Positions 11,178 to 21,768 are shown, counted from the stretch's first letter. The stretch: 30,000 nt of DNA from Priapulus caudatus (GCF_000485595.1 NW_014577109.1:200578-230577), one strand, 5' to 3'. Numbers and translations: made by a program. The notes: generated from the letters alone by a model not told the origin.

Positions 11178-11655
11178 CACTCGCAGACTCCTCCCTTCCC
11201 CCTCCACCTACCCTCCCTCTCCCCACCCACCCACACACCACCCACACGCAGACTCCGCTTCTCCCCTCCCCTCCCCTCCCCCACACCCACACGCAGACTC
11301 CGCTTCTCCCCTCCCCTCCTCTCCTCTCCCCCTCCCCTAACCCCACTCACCCACACACCACCCACACGCGACTCGTCCTCTCCCCTTTTCCTCCCCTCTC
11401 CCTCCCCTCTCCCTCTCTGAACCCCACCCACCCACACACCACCCACACGCGGACTCCTCTTCTCCCCTCCCCTCCCCTCCCCCACACCCACACGCAGACT
11501 CCGCCTCTCCTCTCCCCCTCCCCCCCTCCCTTAAACCTCCCCTAACCCCACCCACCCACACACCACCAACACGCGGACTTCTCCCCTCCCCCTCCCCCTA
11601 CCTTTCTCTCCCCTAACCCCACGCACCCACACACCACCCACACGCGGACTCGCAC
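11178..11655 (+). repeat. C-rich polypyrimidine minisatellite with higher-order spacing
   Basis: The motif CACACGC(A/G)GACTC recurs near 11243, 11288, 11363, 11444, 11489, 11568 and 11639, separated by CTCCCC-rich DNA. Spacings of 45, 75, 81, 45, 79 and 71 indicate a three-part unit of about 200 bp repeated twice. The minus strand is G-rich and quadruplex-capable. Confidence 0.9.
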
Positions 11656-11949
11656 GCGCGCATCTTCGTTACGAGTCGTAATTCGTGTTTACGCAACTCT
11701 CAATTCGCGTTTACGCAACGCCGTGTGCGTATGTGTGTGTGATTCACGGTACGAGCATGCGCGTGTGTGCGCGTGTGCCGTCGGTGTGTCTGTAGTGTCG
11801 ATCTCTGACGTCCAGTGTACGTGTAGCGTGATTTCTGCTCGGACACGTCCGTGTACTGCATAGTGTTGTGTCTGTATAACCACAGTCTGCGCTGTCTGAT
11901 GGTAACCTCGTATCACTGCGTTTGTTATTTCCTTTACGCAGCGTCTGTG

Positions 11950-12760
11950 AGCTATCTGCATTGTCTACCCAGTGTGTGGCGTCTTTCCCACTGCTTAGTG
12001 TCTGCTGTCTACACGATCAGTCTGTTCTGTGTTGATACCTCCCGCAGACCAGTGCGTTTGCCATTGGCTGATGCCTCTACCCCTATCCAGTGTCTGATAT
12101 CTGTACCCCTAGCCAGTGTGATGCATGTACCCTATCCAGTGTCTGATGTCTATACCCCTACCCAGTGTCTGATGCCTGTACCCCTACCCAGAGTCTGATG
12201 CCTGTAGTCCTACACAGTGTCTGGTGCCTGTACCCCTATCCAGTGTCTGATGTCTGTATCCATTATTCTACTATCTATGTATTTGTACTACATTATTATT
12301 CTGTGTAATGCCCGTTTCGGGCACTCACTAGGCGTATATATATCCAGTGTATGATGTCTGTACCCCTAGCCAGTGTCTGATGGCTGTACCTCTTCCCAGT
12401 GTCTGATACCTGTGCCCCTACCCAGTGTCTGGTGTCTGAACCCTATGCAGTGTCTGATGTCTGTACCCCTAGCCAGTGTGATGCATGTACCCTATCCAGT
12501 GGCTGGTGTTTGTACCTCTTCCCAGTGTCTGATGCCTGTACCCTTCCCTGCCTAGTATCTGACATTTGTACCCACTGTCCAGTGTCTTTTCCTTGCAGCC
12601 ACTACGCAATGTGTCTGTTCGCTGCACCCACTGTCCAGTGTGTGTCTTATGTCTATACTCCTTGCTCATTGTATCTGATGTCTGTGATTCTGTGTAATTC
12701 TGTGTGATTCTGTGTGTCTCTGATGTCTGTCATGCCTGTGATGTCTGTTGTCTGGGGCCA
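11950..12760 (+). repeat. 26-bp-unit minisatellite with an internal 360-bp duplication
   Basis: The unit is CCCCTACCCAGTGTCTGATG plus TCTGTA, repeated with many variants and decaying at both ends. 12081-12180 aligns without gaps to 12441-12540 at about 92 of 100 positions, and 40 bases (12101-12140 and 12461-12500) are identical. A non-repeat insert lies at about 12258-12344. Confidence 0.9.
12309..12323. other. Short perfect hairpin inside the minisatellite interruption
   Basis: TGCCCG-TTT-CGGGCA, a 6-bp stem with a 3-base loop. No T-run follows and it sits in a non-repeat insert; function unknown. Confidence 0.4.
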
Positions 12761-14267
12761 TTATTATCTATATACTATGTCTGACTCTGTAATTTATCTG
12801 TCTGTTCCTTCTAGCCAATGTGTTTAATAAATTCCAGTGATGCAAGCTGTCTTTTGGCGAATTGAGAAACCACGATCTATAGGCCTATTCCAAAAAAAAT
12901 GAAAAAATGTTTTCTGCGATTGAAATTCATTCTATTGTGAATATTATTAATCGTTATTACGAAACAAACTGAGGCTGGTTTATTTCTCCGCGTCTCTTTC
13001 AGGCAGATTATAGCGTGTCCATGCTATTCACCTTCTGTGATTGTCCGCAGTTTTACACTGCCGTAGCCAATTTTTCTGTCAGTATAAGTTTGATGAATTT
13101 ACAGTTATAATTGCGATAATCAGGTTGTCGGATTTTCTTCTGTGATTTGTTGCACAGTGTTGGTTTTGTTCCGTAGTGACGCAGCTTTCAGTGCGAATTG
13201 CGTCGGCGACCTGACGTGCCACTGCCCCTGCACGGATTTGATTTCTAATACGCGATGGGCTGCAGGTTGAATGATGCTTCTTGCCCTGTGTAGTCTTTAG
13301 CTGGCGTAATAACTAGCTTCCTCGCGAAGGCCTGTACGAAGCCGATATCTCACTGTTCATCATATGTCTAGCTGCACCCGGCTTTCTCTCTCGCAAATTT
13401 TACGATGGAAATCGTTTCCGTCATTAGGTCTCGTTTTTTCGGTCGTCATCGCATGTTGGCGGGATGTCCGTCCACCGCGTGCTTTGTTCGTCGTCAAGGT
13501 TTTCCCCGCCGCCGCCGCCGCCACCGCTGCAGTCCCGATATGAGATCGGTACAGTCGCAGTGTGCGAGGCCAGCCATCGACCCTAGGCGCGGTGAACACG
13601 TGTAGGGTTAAACGGCGACCCTCCTCTCCGCTAATGTATAATGTCTCGAGACATCGGCGGTGGCAGAGAGAGAGAGGCTGCGAGTTCGCGTTCCCATGGT
13701 AGAGTCTGGGGATGCGCTTGGAAGGCGCATGTGGCTGATTGTGCGTCGAGCGAGCGCCCGCGCGCGCGCGAGCCCTAATTTATTAGGCATACCGGACCGA
13801 AGCGCCATGCCTGATTTCCATGTTGGAGATTAATAAATTAGCATGTGCAGCAGAGAGGTGAAAGCGATACGTGTGGGAAGGGTGTGTGCGCGCAGAGAGC
13901 ACGTGACCGAAGGCTAATTACGTGTTTAGTTTGACCAGTAGCGGAATCCGCATCGGCGCCCCCCTTCCTCCCCGCTATCGTCCTATCTACGTACAACAGT
14001 ACGGCCCGAAATCAAGCCCCACGTAAGCGGGAGCCACGCGTTTTTGCATGTTTACCCTGATCAGCGGGGGGAGGGGGTGCCGTTCTTTCGTCGAGCCTGC
14101 CGCCAGCAGCGTCGTTCGTCTGCGCGCACTGGGGCATGCGTGCTGCCGGCCAGCGTCGTTACGTTGACGACGGTCGCAGCGCGATTTAATTTCGACAGTT
14201 GACGATGAGCGATGGCGCGAGTGTGTTTTCGAGGCTCGGCGAACCGATTGCGTGCTCGATTGATATT
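12761..14267. other. Sequence upstream of the ZFHX exon, likely intron or 5' flank
   Basis: AT-moderate at first, GC-richer from 13.4 kb. No coding frame is supported; an upstream noncoding exon may be hidden here. Confidence 0.5.
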
Positions 14268-14298
14268 TATTGGTGGTTTTTTTCTCGTTCCGTTACAG
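14268..14298 (+). other. 3' splice site (acceptor) upstream of the ZFHX start codon
   Basis: A T-rich tract (tttttttctcgttccgtt) is followed by ACAG, with AG at 14297-14298. It sits 58 bases before the main ATG, so at least one upstream noncoding or short coding exon is expected. The upstream exon was not identified with confidence. Confidence 0.6.
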
Positions 14299-14356
14299 AT
14301 GCATGAAATGCTAAGAAGGCGGATGCCAGACGACAGCGCCCAGTAACGTAGCAGTG
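14299..14356 (+). other. 5' UTR segment of the ZFHX exon with a 15-codon uORF (14299-14346)
   Basis: If the acceptor just upstream is used, the exon begins with ATG at its first base. That ATG opens a frame of 15 sense codons (MHEMLRRRMPDDSAQ) ending in TAA at 14344-14346, ten bases before the main ATG and in a different frame. Two more ATGs (14308, 14323) lie inside this short ORF in the same frame. Such uORFs commonly reduce initiation at the main start. An upstream exon spliced on could change the reading frame or context, which cannot be seen here. Confidence 0.55.
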
Positions 14357-16323
14357 ATGGCTGCTAGCCTGGACAGCAGCGATCGACTCGGCATAAAGAT
14401 GGCGCTGGATACAGTGACGCCACCTACTGGCCGTTCGCCACAGCCAGTGAACAATACGGGTGGTCACGAGCCCTTTAACAACAACACGTGTATGGGGAAG
14501 CAGGTGGGGATGAAACCTGTGTTATCGGACGACCGGGGCGACAACAACGCACAGGCTTCCACCCCTCCCGCGACCTCCTCCTCACCGAACGAACCTCAGA
14601 AGGAAACCTCAGGCAAATCACCTTCAGCGGGCGGCGTCCGCGCGGACCCCGCCTGCGCCGGCGACGCGGTCACGTGCGGCGAGTGCACGCAGTGCTTCGA
14701 CGAGATGCAGCGCTACCTGGACCACGAGTGCTGCGAGGCGCGCACCGGTGGCGCCACCTCTGCGGCGGCGGTGCCGACCGCCGGCGACGACGACTCGGCG
14801 CGCGTCAGCGACGACGACAGCATGTTGAGCGACGTCGAAGCGTTCGAGGGTAAGATCGTCTACCAGCCGGACGGCTCGGCGTACATCATCGAGCCGGGAG
14901 ACACCGACTTCGACGAGACGGACTCGAACGTCGACATTCCGACGCAAGAGGGCGCCATCGTCGACCAGCGCGGCTCGAACGTCGGCGGCGCCGCGTTTCC
15001 GCAGATCGTCAACGCGTTTCTCGTCTCGCGCAACACGGTCATGTACGACCCGTCGCTCTACGGACAGACCTCAAGCAACTTTCAGGACAAGAAAAAGTTC
15101 ACCGAGGCGCCCGTCATGCACAGCTACCGCGTGTACGACGTGCGCAGTAAGAGCGCCGACTCCTCAGAGGGAAGCGAAGGTGACGGCGCCGGCCGCGGCC
15201 GAGCGCTGTCGTGCGACTATACCTCAGTACCGACTAAACCTATCTTGATGTGTTTCATCTGCAAGCTGTCATTCGGGTATTCGCGATCGTTCGTCGCGCA
15301 CGCGACGGCCGAGCACGGCATGACGCTGAACAGCGAGGAGCACGAGATCATGAGTCGTAAGAACGCGTCGGCGATCGTGCAGGGCGTCGGCTGCGACAAG
15401 GCGCCGCTCATGTCGTTCCTCGAGCCGTACTCGCAGACGAGCGCCGCGTGCAGCGGCGGCATGCTCGTCTGCCAGCCGAACGCGTTCCAGACGTCGACCG
15501 CGCTGCCCGCCCCCAGCGTCAGCGTCAGCTCGCTGGCCGCGGTCGCGTCGTCGCCCGCCCCCGCGCCGCCGCCGCAGCAGCAGCCGTCTCCCGTCAACGG
15601 CAAGGAGGCGGGCGGCGACGACGCGCGAACTGGCAGGGATAACGGAAGTGCGGGTCCCCAGGTGGCGCCGGCGGCTGGCGGCGAGGAGCAGGACGAGGCG
15701 AGCCGCGAAGACGCTGAGTCAGACAGCAGCGGCGGCGGATTCCGCTGCGGGGGCGCCTCGCCGGGCCGCGCGAGCGCGTCGCGTCCGAGCTCCGGCCACA
15801 GCGAGTCGTCGCTGAGCGAGATGCTGGAGGCGTACCGCTCGCAGACGCGCCGCTCGCCGATCTCGCCGCTGAACCCGGCGTTGCTCGGCAACCCGTTCAT
15901 GTGCGCGCAGCATCCCGACGGCAAGGCGAACGGCGTCGAGTGTCCGAAGTGCGACATCGTGCTCGGCTCGAGCCGCTCGCTCGGCGGCCACATGACGATG
16001 ATGCACTCGCGCAACTCGTGCAAGACGCTCAAGTGCCCCAAGTGCAACTGGCACTACAAGTACCAGGAGACACTCGAGATCCACATGAAGGAGAAGCATC
16101 CGGAGAACGACGCCACGTGCATCTACTGCGTGACGAAGCAGGCGCACCCGCGGCTCGCGCGCGGCGAGACGTACCAGTGCGGCTACAAGCCCTACCGCTG
16201 CCAGATCTGCAACTACTCGACGACGACCAAGGGCAACCTCAGCATCCACATGCAGTCCGACAAGCACGTGAACAACGTCACCGAGCTGCAGAACGGGGGC
16301 CACGAGCTGTTCCACCACCAACA

Positions 16324-16355
<32 letters not shown>

Positions 16356-17489
16356 TGCAGCATGCGCCGGAGAGCGAGGCCATCGCGTCGATGGCTCCGC
16401 CCCCCGCGGTGGCGGCGGCGGCGGCGGCCGCGGCGGCGGCGGACGCGCAGCAGCAGGCGGCAGACGCGCGCGCGAGGGCGCCGCCGAAGCAGAAGCCGAC
16501 GTGGCGCTGCGACGTGTGCAACTATGAGACGAGCGTCGCGCGCAACCTGCGCATCCACATGACGAGCGAGAAGCACACGCACAACATGCTCGTGCTGCAG
16601 CAGAACGTCAAGCACATGCAGCGCGACATGCAGCTGCAGATGAGCGCCGCCGCCGCGATGCAGGACGAGCAGCTGCGCCACCTGGGGGCCGCGCTCGGAC
16701 TCGGCGCTGGCGACATGGCCGCCGCCGCCGCGGTCCCGGCCGACCTCGCGAACTTCACGCCCGCGATGCTGATGTCAGCCGTCGGGCCGGCGGCCGACGA
16801 CGCCGCGGGACTGCACCTAGGTGGCGACCCCGGCGGGCGCGTCGACGACAACGTGAAGATATTCCAGTGCAGCATCTGCAGCGTGTTCTCGACGGACAGC
16901 CTGGAGACGCTGCACCGGCACCTGCAGGCCGACCGCAGCAAGAGCAGCAACGACGACGTCGTCGTCGTCGTCGGCGGCAGCTACGTCTGCAAGCTCTGCC
17001 AGTACAAGACCAACCTGAAGGCGAACTTCCAGCTGCACTGCAAGACGGACAAGCACCTGCAGAAGCTGCAGCTGATCAACCACATCCGCGAGGGCGGCCC
17101 GCGCAACGAGTGGCGCCTCAAGTGCCTCAGCATGGCCAACCCGCACCAGGTGCGCTGTAACGCGTGCGACTTCCAGACGAACAGCGTGCACAAGTTCCAG
17201 CTGCACGTCAGCAGCCAGGTGCACGACATGAACGCGCGCATCTTCCAGCACCTGCAGGCCGGCGAGACTCGGCTGGCGACGGGCGGCGCCGCTGACCGCT
17301 ACTACCGCTGCGCGCTCTGCCTCTTCAACACCAAGTCGCGCGCCAACATGCTGCAGCACGTCAAGTCGGTGCGGCACCTGCGCAACGAGGCGCTGCGCCA
17401 GCAGCAGGGCATGGTCCTCAAGGACGTCGGCGACGTCGTCAGCGTGCAGGAGCTCAAGGACAGCGACAACGTCGTCTTCGAAGATCAAG
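14357..17489 (+). CDS. ZFHX3: ZFHX3/4 (ATBF1/zfh-2) family zinc-finger homeobox protein, large 5' coding exon (partial gene)
   Basis: This exon encodes the N-terminal zinc-finger part of a very large nuclear transcription factor; family members combine many C2H2 fingers with three or four homeodomains and act in neuronal and muscle differentiation. Residues are counted from ATG 14357. A degenerate C2HC motif lies at C107/C110/H123/C125, then a conserved block EGKIVYQPDGSAYIIE (164-179). Canonical C2H2 fingers: C299-H320 (KPILMCFICKLSFGY), C529-H550 (LGSSRSLGGHMTMMH), C560-H581, C615-H637 (NYSTTTKGNLSIHMQSDKH), C718-H740 (RNLRIHMTSEKH), C878-H900 (LKANFQLHCKTDKH), C934-H956 and C985-H1007. A finger at C838/C841/H855 lacks a second His, as I recall for vertebrate ZFHX3. 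Block order, including HPRLARGE before the CGYKP finger and NEWRLKC before C934, matches the family. ATG 14357 is chosen over the in-frame GTG at 14354 because it is a true ATG with G at -3 and +4. The exon ends in phase 1. Codons are GC-rich at the third position, unlike the flanks. Homeodomains are absent here. Confidence 0.94.
16313..16363 (+). repeat. Polyglutamine-encoding CAG/CAA tract in the ZFHX exon
   Basis: HH is followed by twelve Gln (655-666), then LQH, encoded by mixed CAG and CAA codons. It lies in the linker between the C615 and C718 fingers, a region that is low-complexity in vertebrate ZFHX3 as well. Confidence 0.9.
16403..16450 (+). repeat. Polyalanine-encoding GCG-rich tract in the ZFHX exon
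   Basis: Ten consecutive Ala (686-695) follow PPPAV, encoded by GCG/GCC codons. It is in the same inter-finger linker as the Gln tract; vertebrate ZFHX3 carries Ala-rich sequence at a comparable place. Confidence 0.85.
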
Positions 17490-17495
17490 GTAAGC
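17487..17495 (+). other. 5' splice site (donor) ending the ZFHX coding exon
   Basis: AAG|GTAAGC, with GT at 17490-17491, is a near-consensus donor. It falls just after the last family-like residues (VVFEDQ, 1039-1044) and before a short tail of unrelated sequence. It leaves one coding base, so the intron is phase 1. Confidence 0.8.
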
Positions 17496-17563
17496 TTGCC
17501 GAGCTGCGCACGTTGCCGTGTAGCTATGCCAGTGTAGACCTTCATTCTGGCGTGGTGGTGTAG
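17490..17563 (+). other. Intron-retention reading frame: 24-codon tail and stop
   Basis: Without splicing, the frame continues past the donor for 24 residues (GKLAELRTLPC...) and stops at TAG 17561-17563, giving a 1068-residue protein without homeodomains. The tail shows no resemblance to family sequence and runs into the first copy of the 75-bp tandem repeat. It is most likely intron. No AATAAA was noticed close downstream, so an isoform ending here has little support. Confidence 0.3.
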
Positions 17564-17890
17564 CTAAGGTATACATGGGTGAAGCATGCTGCTGTATAGC
17601 TACTAGCTATATGCCTGTGTAGACATTCGTTCTGGCACGATGGTGGAGTGAAGGGTACACGAGTAAAGTACGCTGCTGTGGATCTATGCCTGTGTAGACC
17701 TTCATTCCGGCACGGTGGTGGAGCGAAGGGTATATGGGTAGAGAACGCTGCTGTGAATCTATGCCCGTGTAGACATTCGTTTCAGCACAGTGCCAGAGCT
17801 TAGGGCTACAGAGCTAAGGGGTACAGAGTAAGGGTAGATCATGCTGCTGTGGATCTATGAGCATGTAGCCCTTCAGTAAAGCACTGTATG
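17521..17890 (+). repeat. Tandem repeat (minisatellite), about 75-bp unit, 4-5 copies
   Basis: The motif TGTAGAC(C/A)TTC recurs at 17533, 17618, 17693 and 17768, with a degraded copy at 17864; spacings are 85, 75, 75 and 96. Each unit also carries GGCACGGTGGTGGAG and GCTGCTGTGGATCTATGCC variants. Copies at 17618 and 17693 match at about 63 of 75 positions by eye. The array starts within about 40 bases of the splice donor. Confidence 0.85.
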
Positions 17891-19879
17891 TGTGAGGGCG
17901 CCGCTGCGGAGATGATGTGTACCGTCAATAGCATGTAAACTCTTGCACGGCTTTACATTCTCTCGACGACGTCTCCTAGACCGGTGCGTGAAACACGGAT
18001 GTTGGCCGCGTGGTGCAGGACACGTCGCTAGTCGCTGTTTGTAAGACTGCGTAGCTGAAAAGTAATTGATGGCGGGCATATAGTAGAGGATAAATAATGC
18101 AGACACGCCCTGTAGGTGAAGATGGATGATTTTTTTAATGTAGAGTGGTCACCTATTGCATGTGCTCTTGATGGACGTGTGAACTCTTCAAACCTAAATC
18201 GTTCGAATGCGCTGCAATCAAGTCTCACGCGTGATGGTGCGAGAATGGTGCAAATGTCTTTGTGTAGATAGAGCGCGCTGCAGAAAGTTCGCGCTGTGGG
18301 GGAGTCAGGTTTATTATACCGAAAACAACGAGGAAATCAGCAAACAGGAAAAGCTTTCAGACAAATGAGTTATTCAAGTGTGCACTTTCTCATGCAGAAG
18401 TTGTGTCGGTCTTCGGCGGACTGGCAGACGAAGAAAAAACAGTGCAAACTGGACAGTTAATATTTGTCTAATATTAACACAACAGCGCTGATGAGAGTGG
18501 TGTTGTTGCAACTATTGAAAACAGACAAGCGGGAAATTGGCGAACCGCTTCTACCGGATCCGAGTGAAAACAAAACGTCATCTCTCAAGCAGCTGCGATT
18601 GTCATGCTCGCTTTTTAAAAGGTCCGTAAAAAACTCAGTGATCGCTGGTTTCGGTTAGCGGTGGGAGCCCCTTGACCTTTGCCCGTAATGGCCTCTGTTA
18701 GCAACACAAACCTTGTAACCCATGACTAACCAAGAAATTCGCTGCAAATCATGCGTTTATTGGCATAGATTGTCGGGTTGAAAAACAGGATTATGATTCT
18801 GCTTCGGGAGGTAATTTACAAAACAATGGCGACTTGACAAATAGAAGCTGATAAGTCCTGCATTGAATAGCGTGAATAGCGTACCGAATTTCTGAATTTC
18901 TGAGGCGTGCTTACCAGCTAAGATAATAGCAGCTTTGTGAGGTTGTGCGGCCACACCTAGAGGAAGGCTGGACCTTTTCTAAGAATGGATCCCCGGCTCT
19001 CTAATGACCGGTTATAATTTTTCGCAGCCTTAGTCATACTTCTCTCGGTTAGGGGGGGGGGAGGACCCAGCCCTCCAGAGTATTTGAAATCGTTTCCGAT
19101 TAAAGTGAAGATGAAAAAATAGAAGAGAGGAAGAAAAATGACACTCGCGTATTCGCGGGCGGCGCACATGGTGGAAGCCGTGAGGAATTTCGTGTCGGGT
19201 GTACGTATAGCGTGTTGCATTCACGCGAGAAGTGCGGGGTTGCAAGCGATAACGGGGTGGGAAGGGGGTGGCAGTGGCGGTCCGTCTGTCGTACAGTAGC
19301 AGAAGTGTGACAGGAGAAAAAAAAACGGGCGGATCAGATCTGGTGCGGCTCGACCTAGAAAACGCGGCAGAAGGCGCAAACTTTCGCTGCTATTCGAGTT
19401 GCCGGTCCCAGACGCTGTTTTTCGTGCGTGCGCGCGCGTGTGTGTGTTCGAAGTAGTTCCCGCAAGTAGCCATGCTTGACCAGGTAAACTTGGTCGCGTT
19501 CTCCACTGTTCTGCTGTATACTAGTGTGCTGAGCCAGCTCGGCGCTCATGTCCTTTGTAAACATTCCAGCCGTTTGTTTACTCTTCTCTGGTTTTTGTTA
19601 GGTATCAGTTTACACATCGGCTGCAAAAAATGGCACTTGAGCAGCATTGCTGGCTGGAGTAATCCAGCATGAGCTCTGTGGATGCTGTTTGGGTGGGTTT
19701 TTTGGCTACAAAGTGAAACCAGCTGTGTTGTCCCTACGACTGTCTGGTGTGCGCTTAACCCTTTATCGTACGGTGGGTCCGTATACCAGTAAGCAGGCTC
19801 GGTTGTAAACGACAAACAGTCACAAGATGTACTCACGTACATGAACGCAAACACATGTATGCATTATGTTGACATTCTG

Positions 19880-19881
19880 TC

Positions 19882-19915
<34 letters not shown>

Positions 19916-19930
19916 TATGTATATACATGT
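19880..19930. repeat. (TA)n microsatellite
   Basis: AT dinucleotides with two GTAT interruptions. Confidence 0.95.
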
Positions 19931-19942
19931 AGCCTTTTCGCA

Positions 19943-19982
19943 AGACTTAATTAGGAAGCCTAATTGCCTTTAATTAGCACAT
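19943..19982. promoter_or_regulatory. Cluster of homeodomain-type TAATT motifs
   Basis: TTAATTAG, CTAATTG and TTAATTAG occur within about 30 bases (19947-19976), right after the AT-dinucleotide tract. Homeodomain core sites in large introns of developmental genes often mark conserved enhancers; conservation was not tested. Confidence 0.3.
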
Positions 19983-21715
19983 TCGTGATAGGAATAAGCT
20001 CGCTGTGTGCAGGGTGGTGTTCACACGTTCTAGCGATACCCGCCTGCAGCATCTAATGCAGCTGCAAGCTTGATTAGACAGAATGCTCCATTCTCCACAC
20101 GAAAACCGTCATTATTCCAAACTTCTTTTCCTTTGGCGTAAGCAATAGGGTTTAATAAATGAAGCTAAACTGAATAAAAAAAACCGTAACGATTCGGCCG
20201 CACATATACCACATCTCCAACGAAACCTTTCGGCCCACAAAACACTCCTTCCTACACGAATACCCATCGAATCATGTAAACAGGATCGTATGACGGCTTG
20301 CATCTGCTTACGCGGACTCGGGAGTAAACACGGGGGTCTTTAATGAGGCCATATAAATGAGATACGTACTAAACAGCTGGCGTGGGCTTGCGATTTTTAT
20401 GGTTCACGGTATGGTTTGACCGCGCGCGCGAGCGAATGTGGATGCAGGCGGGGGCTGTACCAATAAAACAGCGTGGCGCGTGAGAGCATGACTGCGAGAT
20501 GTTTTGAACTCCGTCCGCGGCGGCACCGTCGCTCGACCGGGAGGGGGAACTCGCCGTGTCGGCGTTCGACCGCCGACATCAGAGGTCAACGGTTTCTGTG
20601 TCACGCCTTTGTGCCGGACGCATGCTGAATTTTTTTCGAGAGAGAAAGAGAGAACTGGCTTACCGGAAATCAATAAAAAAATCAATGCCGACGTCGGTGA
20701 TTGAACGATAATTGAGAGCGGTTGCGTCCCGCGCGCGTGATGGCCTTATCAGATGATCGCGGCTACTTGGAAGTCTGTTGACTGCGAGCTTGTTTGGGCT
20801 GATTGCCATTTGAATGTTGCTGAATTCATGTTCGTCAAACATGTATGTTGTGTTAATATTATAAATATTGGCACGATGCGAACGTGCGCATGCAAATGAA
20901 TGGCACAATTACAAGTTAAACACTTGCTCGCCGTAATTGCGCTGCAGTTATTTAACACTCTTCTATGATTTCGTGTGTAAGGGAGGCAGGCATACATAGT
21001 GCGAACGTGTTTGCTTTGGTTTTATTGACCCTCGCCGATTTGTGGGGCGGTTATAGGGAGGCGCGATGTCTTTTTATCTGGTGGTGTTGGGATTAGTACA
21101 CGAGCGCAAAACAGAAATTTCCTTCACGAATTCGGGGATTTGTGCATGAGTGTGTGACTTTAGCAGTGATAAATGATTACGTCCTGCACTAGGCTCGTTC
21201 ACTAGTCTCATCTCGTTAACTTGTGACCTCGGTGAGTCACGAGTGTCCGGCCAAAGCACCTAAAAACTCATCGGTGTATTGAAATTATAAAATTTAATCT
21301 GGCTGGCTTAGCATTGAACCGTATCGGCCTGAGAATTTTACCCCCGTTCCCTCGGGGCGGAGCATTTCCCGCAAACAATGCTGGTTCTGGTCATTAAAAT
21401 GGTAATTGATGGTTGGCTGAGGCGACGACCTATTGCGGTTCGCATCAGCCGCAGTCTAATGAAACTTGTTTCTCACACCTGTGATGAGATTACGTCATCC
21501 TTGGGTGGCCAAGGCGCGGCGCACCAGCGGCAGTCTCTCTCTTCAGACGATGATGATCCTCGAGCAAGCATGGTTACATTGTGTAAGTAGTAATCGCGTA
21601 ATTTGAACGCGGCGGCGGCCGCCGCTCGTGCTGGCGCTGCAGCAGTGACCAGCGGACAGGTTCTTGACCAGTGAGCGGCAGCTGTCGAGTGATCGGTGCT
21701 GCCGCTCTAAGTTTT

Positions 21716-21768
<53 letters not shown>

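Larger units (their letters stand above)
17891..21715 (+). other. ZFHX intron, proximal part
   Basis: No family-like coding sequence. Includes the TA tract, the TAATT cluster and a piggyBac-like end motif at 19755. Small ORFs lack domains. Confidence 0.55.

Noticed and set aside
11010-11561. Pro/His/Ser-rich and Gly/Arg-rich ORFs
   Set aside because: Readings of the C-rich minisatellite; no unique sequence.
11851-12707. Repetitive ORFs with a CTSSQCLMPVPLPS-type motif
   Set aside because: The 26-bp unit is not a multiple of three and the frames break repeatedly, so protein-level repeats are a by-product.
15217-16681. Long minus-strand ORFs (276 and 320 codons) opposite the ZFHX exon
   Set aside because: They are shadows of the GC3-rich zinc-finger frame; their products are low-complexity (Arg/Ala/Leu-rich) with no domain.
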